Shown here: positions 52,086 through 61,829 of the stretch, piece by piece
How the letters are laid out: every line of letters starts with the position of its first letter
How positions within the stretch are numbered: the stretch's first letter is position 1
From: JAPYTK01 sp964401935
Lineage (GTDB): Bacteria; Myxococcota_A; Polyangia; Polyangiales; Polyangiaceae
DNA length: 64,000 nt
Reading direction: 5' to 3'
NCBI GenBank assembly: GCA_964401935.1
Contig: CAYOAL010000033.1
Span: forward strand, 11,029 to 75,028
The notes under the pieces: generated by a model
Seen by the model: only the letters and a program-made list of their open reading frames with translations
Databases searched by the model: none
What the model was told of the DNA's origin: nothing
Position numbers and translations under genes: made by a program

Positions 52086-52232
52086 GGCTCCGCGAGGGGC
52101 TCGGGCCCGCGCCGCAACAGACGTGCGCTCGCCGAGGCCCGCTTTCGCAGCTCGCGACTGCGCGCTTGCGTCGCTCGGCCGCCGCACCACGGGGCCGTGG
52201 TCCGCGCCTCGATTTCACGCGCGCAGGCGCGC

Positions 52233-52652
52233 TCAGCCCAGCCCAATGAGGACTTTGTCCTGCGAGGGCGCCACGATGAGGCCCACCGGGCAGTTGGGGT
52301 TGCTGCCGTTGTGGGCGGTCCTGGCCGTGACGTGCGTCATCTTCTGACCACCGGCGGACACCTTGCCGGTGGCCTGCTTGATCTGGATCTCGTTCATGTT
52401 CACGCCGGAGGTCAGGCCTCCTCCGACACCGAGGTTGTCGCCCTGGCTGTTGGGGATCTTCGAGCTCTCGACGATAACCTCCTTGTTCTCGATGAGCACG
52501 GTGTCCTCCACGCCGTTGGCGGCCGGCAGCTGGCCGACGCTCACATAGAGCATGGGAACTTGACCGGTCGCAGACGGGGTGAGGCACGGGTTGGTGGCAC
52601 CGAAGGCGACGCCGGCGGCCTTGGTGGCGGCGGGGAGCTTGGGGCCTGGCAT
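52233..52652 (-). CDS. DUF4150/PAAR-like protein of the type VI module
   Basis: The 139-residue product is beta-rich with the DUF4150 style: KAAGVAFGATNPCLTPSATGQVPMLYVS, then VLIENKEVIVESSKIPNSQGDNLGVGGGLTSG, NMNEIQIKQATGKVSAGGQKMTHVTARTAHNG and NCPVGLIVAPSQDKVLIGLG. DUF4150 proteins are PAAR-like caps that sharpen the VgrG spike. ATG 52652 follows GGAG and lies 11 nt after the DUF3540 stop. It is the last gene of the six-gene leftward operon. Confidence 0.85.
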   Translation of the reverse strand: MPGPKLPAATKAAGVAFGATNPCLTPSATGQVPMLYVSVGQLPAANGVEDTVLIENKEVIVESSKIPNSQGDNLGVGGGLTSGVNMNEIQIKQATGKVSAGGQKMTHVTARTAHNGSNPNCPVGLIVAPSQDKVLIGLG

Positions 52653-52663
52653 GGGGTCTCCGA

Positions 52664-53203
52664 TCAACCGAGCAAGATTTTCTTGCCGTCGATGCTGGTC
52701 TCCTCTTCGGAGAGCATGGTGGTTCGTTGGCTGGTGAGGTGAAACCCTCGCTCGACCAGCGTGCGCAGCCGGCCGGCGCGGGTCTCGAGCAGCTCGCGCG
52801 TCTCGCGAAAGGCGTCTCGGGTGCGCTCCACCAGCGTCACCGCCGACAGCTCCGCCCGCTCCACCTGCTGCACGAGCACCTGCGCGGTGGCGGCGATGCG
52901 CCCGGCCACGAGCTCGAGCTCGCCCCGCGCCTGTTGGCGCAGATCACGCCCCGCCTCGATGGTCACGTCGTCGCGCGAGCGGATGTGCACCCCGCCGGCA
53001 GGAGCGGCGAGCACCAACTCGCCAGGCGCGGTGACCTCTGCGGTCTCGCCATCGAAGCGGATGACGATATTCCCCGCTGCGTCGCGCAACAGGGCGTGAC
53101 CGTCGCTGATGGCCACGCTTCCCCCACGCTTGAGCGGAGTCTCGTCAACGGCGGGCGTCGTGGCGGTGTCGATGGCGTACAAGTTGGTCGGCCTCATTCT
53201 CAT
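52664..53203 (-). CDS. DUF3540 type VI accessory protein
   Basis: The 179-residue product matches DUF3540: IVIRFDGETAEVTAPGELVLAAPAGGVHIRSRDDVTIEAGRDLRQQARG, then GRIAATAQVLVQQVERAELSAV and the C-terminal LTSQRTTMLSEEETSIDGKKILLG. Its start overlaps the stop of vgrG by four bases, with an AAGAGG ribosome-binding site inside vgrG. DUF3540 proteins co-occur with VgrG, DUF4150 and DUF2169, and are thought to help load or assemble the tip. Function is inferred from that co-occurrence. Confidence 0.85.
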   Translation of the reverse strand: MRMRPTNLYAIDTATTPAVDETPLKRGGSVAISDGHALLRDAAGNIVIRFDGETAEVTAPGELVLAAPAGGVHIRSRDDVTIEAGRDLRQQARGELELVAGRIAATAQVLVQQVERAELSAVTLVERTRDAFRETRELLETRAGRLRTLVERGFHLTSQRTTMLSEEETSIDGKKILLG

Positions 53204-56200
53204 TCCTCTTGGCACTCGTAGAACTCTTCATTCACGTCTTCTTCGAGCTTTGTGTAGAGTTCCTTGAGGTCTTGTTCCGCTTTCTTGAGGTTGATGCTCA
53301 CCTGTCCGAGCTCCTGTCTCAGCGCGGTCAGCGAGGCATCCATCGCGTCCTTCTTGACGAGGAGGTTGCCCTGGACAATCTCGGTTCCGCCGAGGTCGAT
53401 CTTCGGCGCCGTGATGGTGAGCTGCGTGCCCCCGCCCAACGTCACCTTGTCCGATGCCAGCTTGATCTCCTTGGGGCTGATGGACATCTGCGGTGTGGCC
53501 TTCGGACCGACGGTGAGCGCCTCTGCAGTTAGCGTCAGCTCGTTCCCTGCAACTGCACTCTTGATCTGCTTGCTGCTGATCTCGGTCTGAGCGAGCGCGT
53601 TCTTGCTTTGGGCGAGCGTAATCTTGGCGCCGGAGATCGTGGCTGTGCCTTTGCCTTTCGGGCTGGTCGCATGCAGCGCGACCGAGCTCTTCGTGCTGGC
53701 ACTCACCGCGACTCCTGCCTCGACGTTGCTCTCAGGCCCCCCCGTGGCGTTCAGGAGGATCTTGTTGGCGGCGGAGCTGCGCAGCGTGGTGGAGTCAGGG
53801 CGCGTGCAGCCCTTGGGAAGCATGATCAGGTGGAGGACAGCCTCGTCCTGGTCCGAGGTCGGGCCGCGCTTCCAGCCGGTGAGGTGGATCACGTTCGACT
53901 CGATGTTGAGGTCGTCGCGGGCGGCGATGTCGATCTCGCCGAGCGACATCACCCGAACGTCGTCGTTGCCGAGGATCGACACGTGGCCCTTGCGCTTCTG
54001 AATCGTCGGCTCTTCGCTGTTCGGATCCTGCGGAAAGGCAGCGGTGCCGTAGAGGAGGATCTCCGACGTCGGCAGCTTCTTGGACTCCGCACCCATGATG
54101 AGCACGTGCTCGCCCCAAACGGCGGCGTCTTTCTGGCCGTAGAGCGCGGCCGTGTGCTGCGAGCCGATGACGTTGGCGTAGCGGCGCCTGAAGGGCAGCT
54201 GGATCATTTGCGGCGTGATCGCTTTGCCCGCCGTCTCGAGATCCGTGAGATCGATCTTGGCCGATTTGAAGTACGCATTTGCTTGATTGAAGGCGTACTC
54301 CCAGCGCTTCTTGACCCCGCGGACGGCCTTGTAATCGGCGTAGGCGCCATAAAGCCCGGCGATGGGACTGAACAGGATGGAGCCACTGTCGGCGGCTTGT
54401 TGGGCGTGCTCGCAGTTGAGCTCCTGCCGCCGCCGAAACTGTAGCTCCGCGCGATGATCCAGCATCGACTCGGCGTAGGTGTCGTTGGCCTTGATCGCCT
54501 CAGTTCGCGCCTGCCGCGTCTTCTTGGTGCAGGTCTCGCACTTCTCGAGCTCCGCGAGCCTCTCGCTGGCTTTCGGATCCGTGTCGCTCGCGAGCTTGTC
54601 CTTCAGCGCCTGATATGCGGCGTTGGTGTCCGTCTGGGCCGTGCGCGAAGGCTTGGGTTGCTCTCCACGCCTCGTGCCGATCTTCGCGTCGACGCTCTCG
54701 GTCGCTTCCGGGTCGTCGCCGCGGCCGGTGTAGTAGTCGTTCTTGCTGCGGTTCTCGTAGAGCGCGTAGTCGTAGGCGATCTGCGCGTCCTCGACGTCCT
54801 GCTGCATCTGCACCACGAAGTTGGGATTGGTGCCCTCGCGGTTGGCGATGATGATGGCGTTGCGATCTTCCATCACGCCGATCAGCGCAAGATAGGCCAC
54901 GTCCTCCGCCTCCTTGGCGTCTTGATAGCTCTTGACCAGCTCCTTGTAGTCGTCGTCCGCTGCGAGCGCGGCGAGCAGCGTATCGCAGTCTTCACAGCCC
55001 TCCTGTGTCGCTTGGGCGAGCACGTGCTGCGCGTTGGCGGTCTCGGCCAGCGCTCGCTCGTCGCCCAGCATCTTGTTTCTGTCAGCAGTGATGATGCTCG
55101 ACGCTGCTTTGAGCAGCGAGGTCGCGACCTCTACCGTTCCCACCAGCGCGTCCCAGGGGCCCGGCGTGCCGGCCGTGCTCACCAGCGTCGCCGAGGTGCT
55201 GAAGTTGCCCAAGGTGGCGAAGGCCGCCTCGAAGCCGCCGGCCGAGGCGATGCCGCCCGTGGCCACCTGACTGTAGGCGCCCTGGGTGGTGAGGTTGGCG
55301 CCCTTCTCGGCGGCGTTGGGGGAGCCGAGCTGGAAGGTGGTGCTCAAGTAGGGCGTGGTGAGCTTGATGCGCTCGCTGCCGCTGGTGTCGTCGAGGTTGA
55401 TCTCGTTGCCGGCGCCGGTGCGGATGATGTTGCGCTCGCGGTTCTTGGCGTTGACCGGGCTCGACGTGAGCGGGTTGGGGATGGTGCCGGCGATGAAGGG
55501 CCGATCCGGATCCCCCCCTACGAACCCGATGAGCACCTCGACGCCGTTGCGCAGCGGGAAGTGCATCCCGTAGCCGGCGCCGGTGTGGGGCTGCATCATG
55601 CGGATGGGTCGCGATGCCTGTCGCTCGCCTTCACCCACGGTGTCGAAGACGAAGCGCACCCGGTAGCGGCCCTGGTCGTCGACCTCGGCGTACTCGCTCT
55701 GTTGATCCTCCGACTCGATGAGGCCGGTGAGGAAGCCGGAGACCCGCGGCTTGGGGGTGCGGCGCGGTGCGCGGTAGACCACCGCTGAGGAGATGGCCGT
55801 GAAGCAGTTCTCGTACTCGGCGGTGCCTTCGCCCTGCGCCTCGAAGCCCTGCCTGCCGCTGTGCTCGACGCTGGTGATGATGAGGCTCATGTCGCCCCGG
55901 GGGTGGCCGACCAGCTCCAGCTTGGCTCCGGCCCGCATCTCGGGCATCACCGAACGCGCCTCGTAGGTCTCGCGCTGCGCCAGTCGCTCCTGCGAGCGGA
56001 TGGTCGCGATGCGCTCGGCCTCCTCTGGCGTCTTGAAGTGGCCGCCATACTCGTAGACGGCGCCGACGTCGCCGCGCTCGAGCTGGGCCATGGCGGTGAG
56101 ATCCACCGTCGGCGTGCGGTAGTTGTAGTCGCGCTGCACGTAGGTGGCCGGGATCATCGTGGTGGCGCCCGAGATCTGGAAGACGCCGGTCTTCTCGCCC

Positions 56201-56811
56201 CGGGGCATGAAGGGCGCCTTGCCGTCCTCGGTGCCGATGGGGCCAAAGGCGTGGTTGCCGTCGCCGAAGATGAGGCGGGTAGCGTCTTCAACCTCCTCGA
56301 AGAAGAAGGTGAGTCCGAGGTGCTCGGTCTGCCGGCTCACGAAGGCCAGATCCGTCTCGTCGAACTGCACCACGAACTCGCGCTTGTCGTGTTGGTCGCC
56401 GAGGCGTAGCTCGAAGTGCTCGTTCAGGATGAGCCCGGAACGGCCGAGCTTGTGGGTGAGCAGCTCCCCGACGGTCATGTCCATGAAGATGTCCATGGTG
56501 GTGACCAGGCTCAGCTCGGAGACGGCGGGCACGAAGCGCAGCCGGTAGCGCGTCAGCGCCGCCTCGGTCTCGAATAGATCCACGCACTGATCGAACAGGC
56601 CATGGAACGTCCGCGCCGCCGTCCCATCGACGGAGAGGGTGAGCACGCCCGGGGCGCCCATCACCTTGTCGACCTGGAGCTCGCCGCCTTTGCACACCAC
56701 GTGCAGGTCGAACGCAAAGAGCTCCGAGATCGCCTCGCGGCCGCGGTACGCGTAGAGCTCGACCGGCTGGGGGAAGGCGTTGCTCTCGATGGTGGCGGAG
56801 ATGCTGCGCAT
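53200..56811 (-). CDS. vgrG: VgrG spike protein with a large helical Cys-containing insertion
   Basis: The 1,203-residue product starts with the gp27-like base (SISATIESNAFPQPVELYAYRGREAISELFAFDLHVVC, FHGLFDQ, RYRLRFVP). It continues with a gp5 OB-fold region (YAEVDDQGRYRVRFVFDT, RMMQPHTGAGYGMHFPLRNGVEVLIGFVGGDPDRPFIAGTI). After AGNEINLDDTSGSERIKL, where the needle normally begins, residues about 500-870 form a helical insertion with Cys pairs at C606/C609 and C758/C761 and a further Cys near 801. The needle resumes with EILLYGTAAFPQD and VSILGNDDVRVMSLGEIDIAARDDLNIES, and the C-terminus is a coiled coil. The insertion may carry an effector. Confidence 0.9.
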   Translation of the reverse strand: MRSISATIESNAFPQPVELYAYRGREAISELFAFDLHVVCKGGELQVDKVMGAPGVLTLSVDGTAARTFHGLFDQCVDLFETEAALTRYRLRFVPAVSELSLVTTMDIFMDMTVGELLTHKLGRSGLILNEHFELRLGDQHDKREFVVQFDETDLAFVSRQTEHLGLTFFFEEVEDATRLIFGDGNHAFGPIGTEDGKAPFMPRGEKTGVFQISGATTMIPATYVQRDYNYRTPTVDLTAMAQLERGDVGAVYEYGGHFKTPEEAERIATIRSQERLAQRETYEARSVMPEMRAGAKLELVGHPRGDMSLIITSVEHSGRQGFEAQGEGTAEYENCFTAISSAVVYRAPRRTPKPRVSGFLTGLIESEDQQSEYAEVDDQGRYRVRFVFDTVGEGERQASRPIRMMQPHTGAGYGMHFPLRNGVEVLIGFVGGDPDRPFIAGTIPNPLTSSPVNAKNRERNIIRTGAGNEINLDDTSGSERIKLTTPYLSTTFQLGSPNAAEKGANLTTQGAYSQVATGGIASAGGFEAAFATLGNFSTSATLVSTAGTPGPWDALVGTVEVATSLLKAASSIITADRNKMLGDERALAETANAQHVLAQATQEGCEDCDTLLAALAADDDYKELVKSYQDAKEAEDVAYLALIGVMEDRNAIIIANREGTNPNFVVQMQQDVEDAQIAYDYALYENRSKNDYYTGRGDDPEATESVDAKIGTRRGEQPKPSRTAQTDTNAAYQALKDKLASDTDPKASERLAELEKCETCTKKTRQARTEAIKANDTYAESMLDHRAELQFRRRQELNCEHAQQAADSGSILFSPIAGLYGAYADYKAVRGVKKRWEYAFNQANAYFKSAKIDLTDLETAGKAITPQMIQLPFRRRYANVIGSQHTAALYGQKDAAVWGEHVLIMGAESKKLPTSEILLYGTAAFPQDPNSEEPTIQKRKGHVSILGNDDVRVMSLGEIDIAARDDLNIESNVIHLTGWKRGPTSDQDEAVLHLIMLPKGCTRPDSTTLRSSAANKILLNATGGPESNVEAGVAVSASTKSSVALHATSPKGKGTATISGAKITLAQSKNALAQTEISSKQIKSAVAGNELTLTAEALTVGPKATPQMSISPKEIKLASDKVTLGGGTQLTITAPKIDLGGTEIVQGNLLVKKDAMDASLTALRQELGQVSINLKKAEQDLKELYTKLEEDVNEEFYECQEE

Positions 56812-56839
56812 GGGGGTTCCGTCGCGATGGGGAGGAAGG

Positions 56840-58219
56840 TCAAGCGGTCGGTATGAAGTCTTCGGCGCGGGCCCGGGCCGGATCCGTGCGCTTGACGCCC
56901 TCGAGCGCGGCACGAGACAGATCGATGCCCTTGTCGAGAACGCGGTGGAGGTTGGCATAGCGGAGATCCGCGCCAGCCATGACACAGCCTTCGAGCCGGG
57001 CATGCGACAGATCGACGTAGCGGAGCGACGCCGAGCGAAGATCTGCGTGGCTGAGATCGCTGCCGACGAGGCGTGCCCTCTCGAGGGACGCTCCTCCACC
57101 GTTCACCTCGCGCAAACACGCGCGCTCGACGGACGCGTCGACGAGCGAGGTGCGGCGCAGGTCGGCGCCGGAGAGATCGGCACCATCGAAGTTGGCGAGC
57201 TCCGCGTCGGCCCCCGCGAAGCTCGCTCCAGCCAGCGCCGAGCGCGCAAACGACGCCTTGACGAGGACGGCACCCTCGAAGCTCGCGCCGACGAGCGAGG
57301 CGTCGGAGAACGTTGAGCTTGACAGATCGCAGCCGGCAAAGCTCTGACCGGCGGCCTGCACGCGTTCGAGCAAGCACTGGTGGAGAACGAGGCCCGCGAG
57401 CTTGGCGCCCTCGAGATCGACGTCGCAGAGGTTGGCCTTGACCATGCGCGCTGCGCGGAGATCCGCGCCACCGAGGAGGCAACCGTTGATGCGGGTGCGC
57501 CCGAAGTCGACCCCGGCCAGCACCGCGCCGCGCAGGTCCGCCCCGTTCATGCTCACACACTCGAGCTTGGCCTCGCTGAGCACCGCCTCGCGCAGATTGG
57601 CACCATCGAGCAGCACCGTAGACATGCGCGTGCTTTCCAGCTTCGCACGCTCCAGGTTGGCCCCGCACAGATCCGACAGCTCGAGCTCGAGCCGTGAGAG
57701 ATCGACGCCGGTGAGATTGGCCTCGGCCAACGTGGTGCGGCGGACGGTGACCAGGGAGAGCACGGCAAGGGCCAGGTCCGCCTTGTGGAGACGCGCGCCC
57801 GACAGATTGGCGCTCGTCAGGTTGGCGCGGGCGACGACCGCCTCGGACAGATCGGCGTCCGAGAGCAGCGCGCCACGCAGGTTGGCAGCGCTGAGGTCGG
57901 CGCGCCAGAGCTGCGCGCCACGGAGCGTGGCGCCCTCGAACGAGGCGCCCTGGCCATCACAGCCCGCGAGGGACGCACCATCGAGGCTGGCCGCGGAGAG
58001 CTGCGCACCGCGCAGCGAGCAGCCATCGAGCCGCGCGCCCTCGAGCCGTGCCTGCTCGAGCCTGGCACCGTCGAGACGACACCCCGTCCAGCTGCTGCCC
58101 GCGAGCTCGGCGCCGCGAGCGTCGATGCCGGTAGCGTCGACGAACATGACCCTCACGTGGGCGAGGCTTCTCCTCGCAGCAAGGGCCTGCTCCAGCGCCG
58201 AGCGCTGGTCGATGATCAC
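56840..58219 (-). CDS. Pentapeptide-repeat protein of the type VI module
   Basis: After a short N-terminal region (VIIDQRSALEQALAARRSLAHVRVMFVDATGID), residues about 35-440 are roughly 80 pentapeptide repeats of A(D/N)LXX type (GADLRGAVLAG, ANLTSANLSGARL). They predict a right-handed quadrilateral beta-helix of some 20 coils. The GTG start overlaps the DUF2169 stop (GTGA), and the gene ends 28 nt before vgrG. Pentapeptide proteins mimic DNA or act as spacers or loading parts. Here the position suggests a tip-loading or cargo role. Confidence 0.85.
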   Translation of the reverse strand: MIIDQRSALEQALAARRSLAHVRVMFVDATGIDARGAELAGSSWTGCRLDGARLEQARLEGARLDGCSLRGAQLSAASLDGASLAGCDGQGASFEGATLRGAQLWRADLSAANLRGALLSDADLSEAVVARANLTSANLSGARLHKADLALAVLSLVTVRRTTLAEANLTGVDLSRLELELSDLCGANLERAKLESTRMSTVLLDGANLREAVLSEAKLECVSMNGADLRGAVLAGVDFGRTRINGCLLGGADLRAARMVKANLCDVDLEGAKLAGLVLHQCLLERVQAAGQSFAGCDLSSSTFSDASLVGASFEGAVLVKASFARSALAGASFAGADAELANFDGADLSGADLRRTSLVDASVERACLREVNGGGASLERARLVGSDLSHADLRSASLRYVDLSHARLEGCVMAGADLRYANLHRVLDKGIDLSRAALEGVKRTDPARARAEDFIPTA

Positions 58220-60381
58220 GAGCGCGCTCCTAGCTTGGTGTTGGCAAGGAAGGCGCCGTTGAAGAGCGCGCCTTCCGTCTTCGCCTTGAAGGTCTCGGCG
58301 CCGTAGAGACTGGCGCCGCGCACGTCGGCCTCGCGCAGATCGGTCATCTCGAGTGAGGCGTACTTGAGATCGGCACCCTTGAGCACGGCCCCGTCGAGTG
58401 CAGCCCCTGCGAGCCGCGCCTCGGTAAGATCGGCGCCGGCGAAGGACGCCCGTGAGCAGCGCGCTCCCACGAAGCCGGCCTTGCCGAGGCGGGCGCGCTC
58501 TAGCTTTGCTCCCTCGAAGCAGCCGAGGTCCCACACCGAGCGTTCGGCCGACGCGCCGCTCAGATCGGCACCAGAGAGCTCGGCCTCGTCGGCACGGGCC
58601 CTGTCCAGCTTGGCCTGCCGCCACTGCGACCCGGAAGCGCAGACTCGATAAAGCCTCACTTTGTGCAGCTCGGCGCCGTCGAAGACGGCTCGCTCGAGCG
58701 TTGCGTCAGAGAAGTCGGCCGAGCGCAGATCGGCACCGTCGAAGCGGGCGCCCGCCAAGTGCGCGCGACACAGGCGAGCACCGGCGCCGCGCGTGTTGCG
58801 AAAATCGGCGTGAGCTCCGTGGCATTCGCTCAGATCGGCCCCGACCAGCGACGCACCCTCGGCCCCGAGGCGGCACAGGGAGGCGCCGGTGAGATCGGCG
58901 AGATCCACGCTCGCGCCCTGGAGCTGCGCATCATCGAGCACCGCTTGGACCAGCTTTGCCCCCATGAGGTTCGCTCGAGCGAGCTGTGCGCCGGCGAGGT
59001 TGGCGTGGCGGAGATCGGCCTTGAGCAGCGAGCGTCCACGCAGATCCATGCCCGACAAATCGGCGCCGGGGAGCTCGGCGCCGGCGAGGTGTCCGCGCTC
59101 TCTGAGGAGCGCCTCGGCCTGCGCACGCCCCGCGGCGCCGCTCGTGTTCCACACCGGAGCGTCCGCTGCGGAGGGCTCGGTTCCCGAGGGCGTCCAGCGC
59201 GCATCCTCGGGCGCGAGAGCCAGCGGCTCGATGGGGATCCCCGAGTGTTCGAGCTTCTCTCTCACACGTCGCTCCGTGGGCGTCTCGGCTCGGAGGACAT
59301 TCTCCGCGCGCTCCGGCGCGCCCGTCGGCACGAGCGCGAGCTCGGCGTGGTAAGCGGCGCGCAGCGCGTCGAGCGAGCGCTCGTCGTCGAGCACGGCGTA
59401 CAGCTCGACCAGATCTCCGGCGACCACGTCGGCGGTGGCGACGAGCCCCCGCCACACCAGGTTGACCTTCATCGCATCGCTATCGAAGATGACGGTGTCG
59501 AGGTGGAGTGTGAGCTCTTCGAAGCCGGCTCCCGCTGCGACCGTTCGCTGAGCGAAGCACCGCGGCCGCACCCCTGGAAGGGCGCCGCGGATGGGGCCGT
59601 CGGGGTGCAGGCCGTGGAGCTCGAATGCTTCACGGCCATCGGCGTAGGGGATCTGCTGGAGCAGGGGCGCGCACTGCCAGGCAGCCCAGTCGAGGTCCGC
59701 GGCAAAGTAGGGGAAGTGCGTCCTCTCCCACGCGGCGTCGTGGGTGCCAAGCTTCGACCAGCGCAGGGGGTGGTGGAGCGGCACGGCGCTTACGCCCGCC
59801 GCGGTGGGGCGGCTCTTGCGATCGACGATGAGCTGCGCCGGATCTTCGATGCACGGCACGAGCTCGCTCTCGGCGTCTCGACCCACCGGGTTGTCGTGGC
59901 CCGGTCCGCCGAAGGCGTGCTCCCAGGTGAGCGGCACAGGCTCGAGGGTGCTTGCTCGGGTGGGCCTCCCCCGCTCGTCCCAGCGGCGCGGCCCGAACAC
60001 CGCTAGCGTGCGGGAGATCCGTTGGCCGAAGATCAGCCGGACCTGTGTCTCTGTCGGCCGCTCGCCGGTCACGGAACGAGGCGGATGTGCGGTGCCGTGC
60101 AGCACGACATCGCATCTCGGCTTGAAGACGGCGAAGTCGCTGGGGTAACGCAGGCTCGACTCCAGCGCGCTGTCGACATGTTCGTCACCGTTCGGTGGAT
60201 CCGCTTCGGCGCGGAGCATTGCGGGCCCGTGGAGCGAGAGGTCCGCGGTGGCCTTCAGCACGACCGTGAAGCTGTCGCGCCCCGGCTCGAGCTGCCAGTG
60301 GAAGGTGAATGCACACAGCGGCGCGCCCGTGCGCACCCGAAGCGAACGACGCCCCACCGGGAGGGCTTTACCCGTGAGCAT
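58216..60381 (-). CDS. DUF2169 protein with C-terminal pentapeptide repeats
   Basis: Residues about 1-330 form a DUF2169 domain: FTVVLKATADLSL, PSDFAVFKPRCDVVLHGTAHPP, LAVFGPRRWDERG, PLTWEHAFGGPGHDNPVGRD and FEELTLHLDTVIFDSDAMKVNLVWRG. Residues about 435-715 are pentapeptide repeats (ADLSGMDLRGRSLLKADLRHANLAGAQLARANL). DUF2169 proteins accompany VgrG and PAAR genes as putative effector-loading adaptors. The shared repeat type with the next gene suggests the two pack side by side. It is coupled to the downstream gene by GTGA. Confidence 0.87.
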   Translation of the reverse strand: MLTGKALPVGRRSLRVRTGAPLCAFTFHWQLEPGRDSFTVVLKATADLSLHGPAMLRAEADPPNGDEHVDSALESSLRYPSDFAVFKPRCDVVLHGTAHPPRSVTGERPTETQVRLIFGQRISRTLAVFGPRRWDERGRPTRASTLEPVPLTWEHAFGGPGHDNPVGRDAESELVPCIEDPAQLIVDRKSRPTAAGVSAVPLHHPLRWSKLGTHDAAWERTHFPYFAADLDWAAWQCAPLLQQIPYADGREAFELHGLHPDGPIRGALPGVRPRCFAQRTVAAGAGFEELTLHLDTVIFDSDAMKVNLVWRGLVATADVVAGDLVELYAVLDDERSLDALRAAYHAELALVPTGAPERAENVLRAETPTERRVREKLEHSGIPIEPLALAPEDARWTPSGTEPSAADAPVWNTSGAAGRAQAEALLRERGHLAGAELPGADLSGMDLRGRSLLKADLRHANLAGAQLARANLMGAKLVQAVLDDAQLQGASVDLADLTGASLCRLGAEGASLVGADLSECHGAHADFRNTRGAGARLCRAHLAGARFDGADLRSADFSDATLERAVFDGAELHKVRLYRVCASGSQWRQAKLDRARADEAELSGADLSGASAERSVWDLGCFEGAKLERARLGKAGFVGARCSRASFAGADLTEARLAGAALDGAVLKGADLKYASLEMTDLREADVRGASLYGAETFKAKTEGALFNGAFLANTKLGARS

Positions 60382-60479
60382 GCGGGCTCATCCGAGATGG
60401 GAAGGAAAGCGCGGTCACGGGTCGCGGAGAGGACCGCACCGGTCGCAGCGAGTCAACAACAAGGTGCCCGAGGTCGAGG

Positions 60480-61829
60480 TCAGGGCTTCTTGCGCGGGTA
60501 GAGGAACGCGTTGAGGTCTTTGCGCTTGGCGCGCTTTGGGGGCGCGTTGGCTGCTTCGTGGTCGAGCTCGGGGCCGCGGGCCCACGCCTCCTTCGGGCGC
60601 TCCCGCTCGAGCTCCTCGGGCGTCTTCGGCGGCGACGCGCCCTCGGCATCGGGGTGGGATGCGTGAGGCTCCGACGCGACCTCGGCGCGCGACACCACCC
60701 GCCGCTCAGGCTCTGAGGACGCGTCGAAGAGCGTCGTCGTCGCGCGGTCGCTCGGGGGGGTCACGGGGGCGTGCTCGTCGCCGGCCCAGGGGGCGCCGGG
60801 GATGGGCGCGTGAGGCTGCTGTCGACGAGGCGACGGCGGGCCGCTGTCGAACGGGACGGCCCCCCCAGCGGCGGCGCGCCTGAGCTCCTCGCGCGAGAGC
60901 AGAGCGGTCACGTTGCGCGCAGGCTGCGGCGCCTCGAAGGGGGTCGCCCTCGCCGGCTGGATGAAGCCGCCGAGGCTCACCGTGCCGGTGGGTTCGGCGG
61001 TGTGGAGGCTCGCTGCGAGCGGTGGGGGCGCCTTGCCAGCGCGAGGCGAAAACGGGGTGCTGCTGGCCGCGAGGTCGGGGGGCGCCACCGTCTGCGCCAC
61101 CGTCTGGCCCACCGTCTGATCGACTTTCAGCGCCACCGACGCGCGCACCGCCCCGAGATCTTCTTCCCGAACCGCGAAGTTACCCCGCCACACCATCGAC
61201 AGCCGCCGCGTGCTCGGCTCGAGCGCGAGCGTGTCGAGCTGCGCCGAGAACGGCACCGGCACCGCCCCCATGAGGACGGCGAAGCGCAGCTCGAGCGGCG
61301 GCAGCGGGATCGCCACCGAGGCCACCTCCGGATCGAGGCCCTCGAGCACGATCGTCTCGTGGCCTCGCAAAGGGCCCATGCGCTGCTCGCGAGGTGCGGT
61401 GGAGAGGCGGTGCCCGTCGAGGCCCGCCTCGACGCTGACGACGCCGGCGCCGAAACGGGCGAGCCCCTCACGGGCCTCCGCGGGCACCGGGCCGAGCGAG
61501 CTCGCCGCGCTCGCCGGGACCGCCCGCTCGAGCAGCACGGTGTTCCCCCGCTTCACGTACAGCGCGACCTCGCGGGCCCCCGCGCGCGCCTGACCCAAGC
61601 AGACGACGTGCGCCCCGCGGAGGAACGGCGCCAGCTCGCAGCGCCTCCCGCGCGCATCCACCTCCACCGCAACGACGGGGTCGGCGTCGACGGCGCGTAC
61701 GCGCCCCGTCGGCTCGTAACCAACCGACGTCTTGACGATGACCGTTACGCGCGTCTGCGCGCCGATGCGCCACACCACGCTCGCCGCCGCGAGCGGTCCA
61801 ACAACTTCGATGGGAATCGACGCCAACAT
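60480..61829 (-). CDS. Second DUF2169-family protein
   Basis: The N-terminal 270 residues have the DUF2169 style: VVWRIGAQTRVTVIVKTSVGYEPTGRVRAV, LAPFLRGAHVVCLGQARA, LRGHETIVLEGLDPEVASVAIPLPPLELRFAVLMG and LDTLALEPSTRRLSMVWRGNF. The remaining 180 residues are Pro/Ala/Ser/Glu-rich and probably disordered, ending in a basic KRAKRKDLNAFLYPRKKP. ATG 61829 starts the conserved part. It is the first gene of the leftward tip module and diverges from an LTxxQ lipoprotein gene. Confidence 0.83.
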   Translation of the reverse strand: MLASIPIEVVGPLAAASVVWRIGAQTRVTVIVKTSVGYEPTGRVRAVDADPVVAVEVDARGRRCELAPFLRGAHVVCLGQARAGAREVALYVKRGNTVLLERAVPASAASSLGPVPAEAREGLARFGAGVVSVEAGLDGHRLSTAPREQRMGPLRGHETIVLEGLDPEVASVAIPLPPLELRFAVLMGAVPVPFSAQLDTLALEPSTRRLSMVWRGNFAVREEDLGAVRASVALKVDQTVGQTVAQTVAPPDLAASSTPFSPRAGKAPPPLAASLHTAEPTGTVSLGGFIQPARATPFEAPQPARNVTALLSREELRRAAAGGAVPFDSGPPSPRRQQPHAPIPGAPWAGDEHAPVTPPSDRATTTLFDASSEPERRVVSRAEVASEPHASHPDAEGASPPKTPEELERERPKEAWARGPELDHEAANAPPKRAKRKDLNAFLYPRKKP

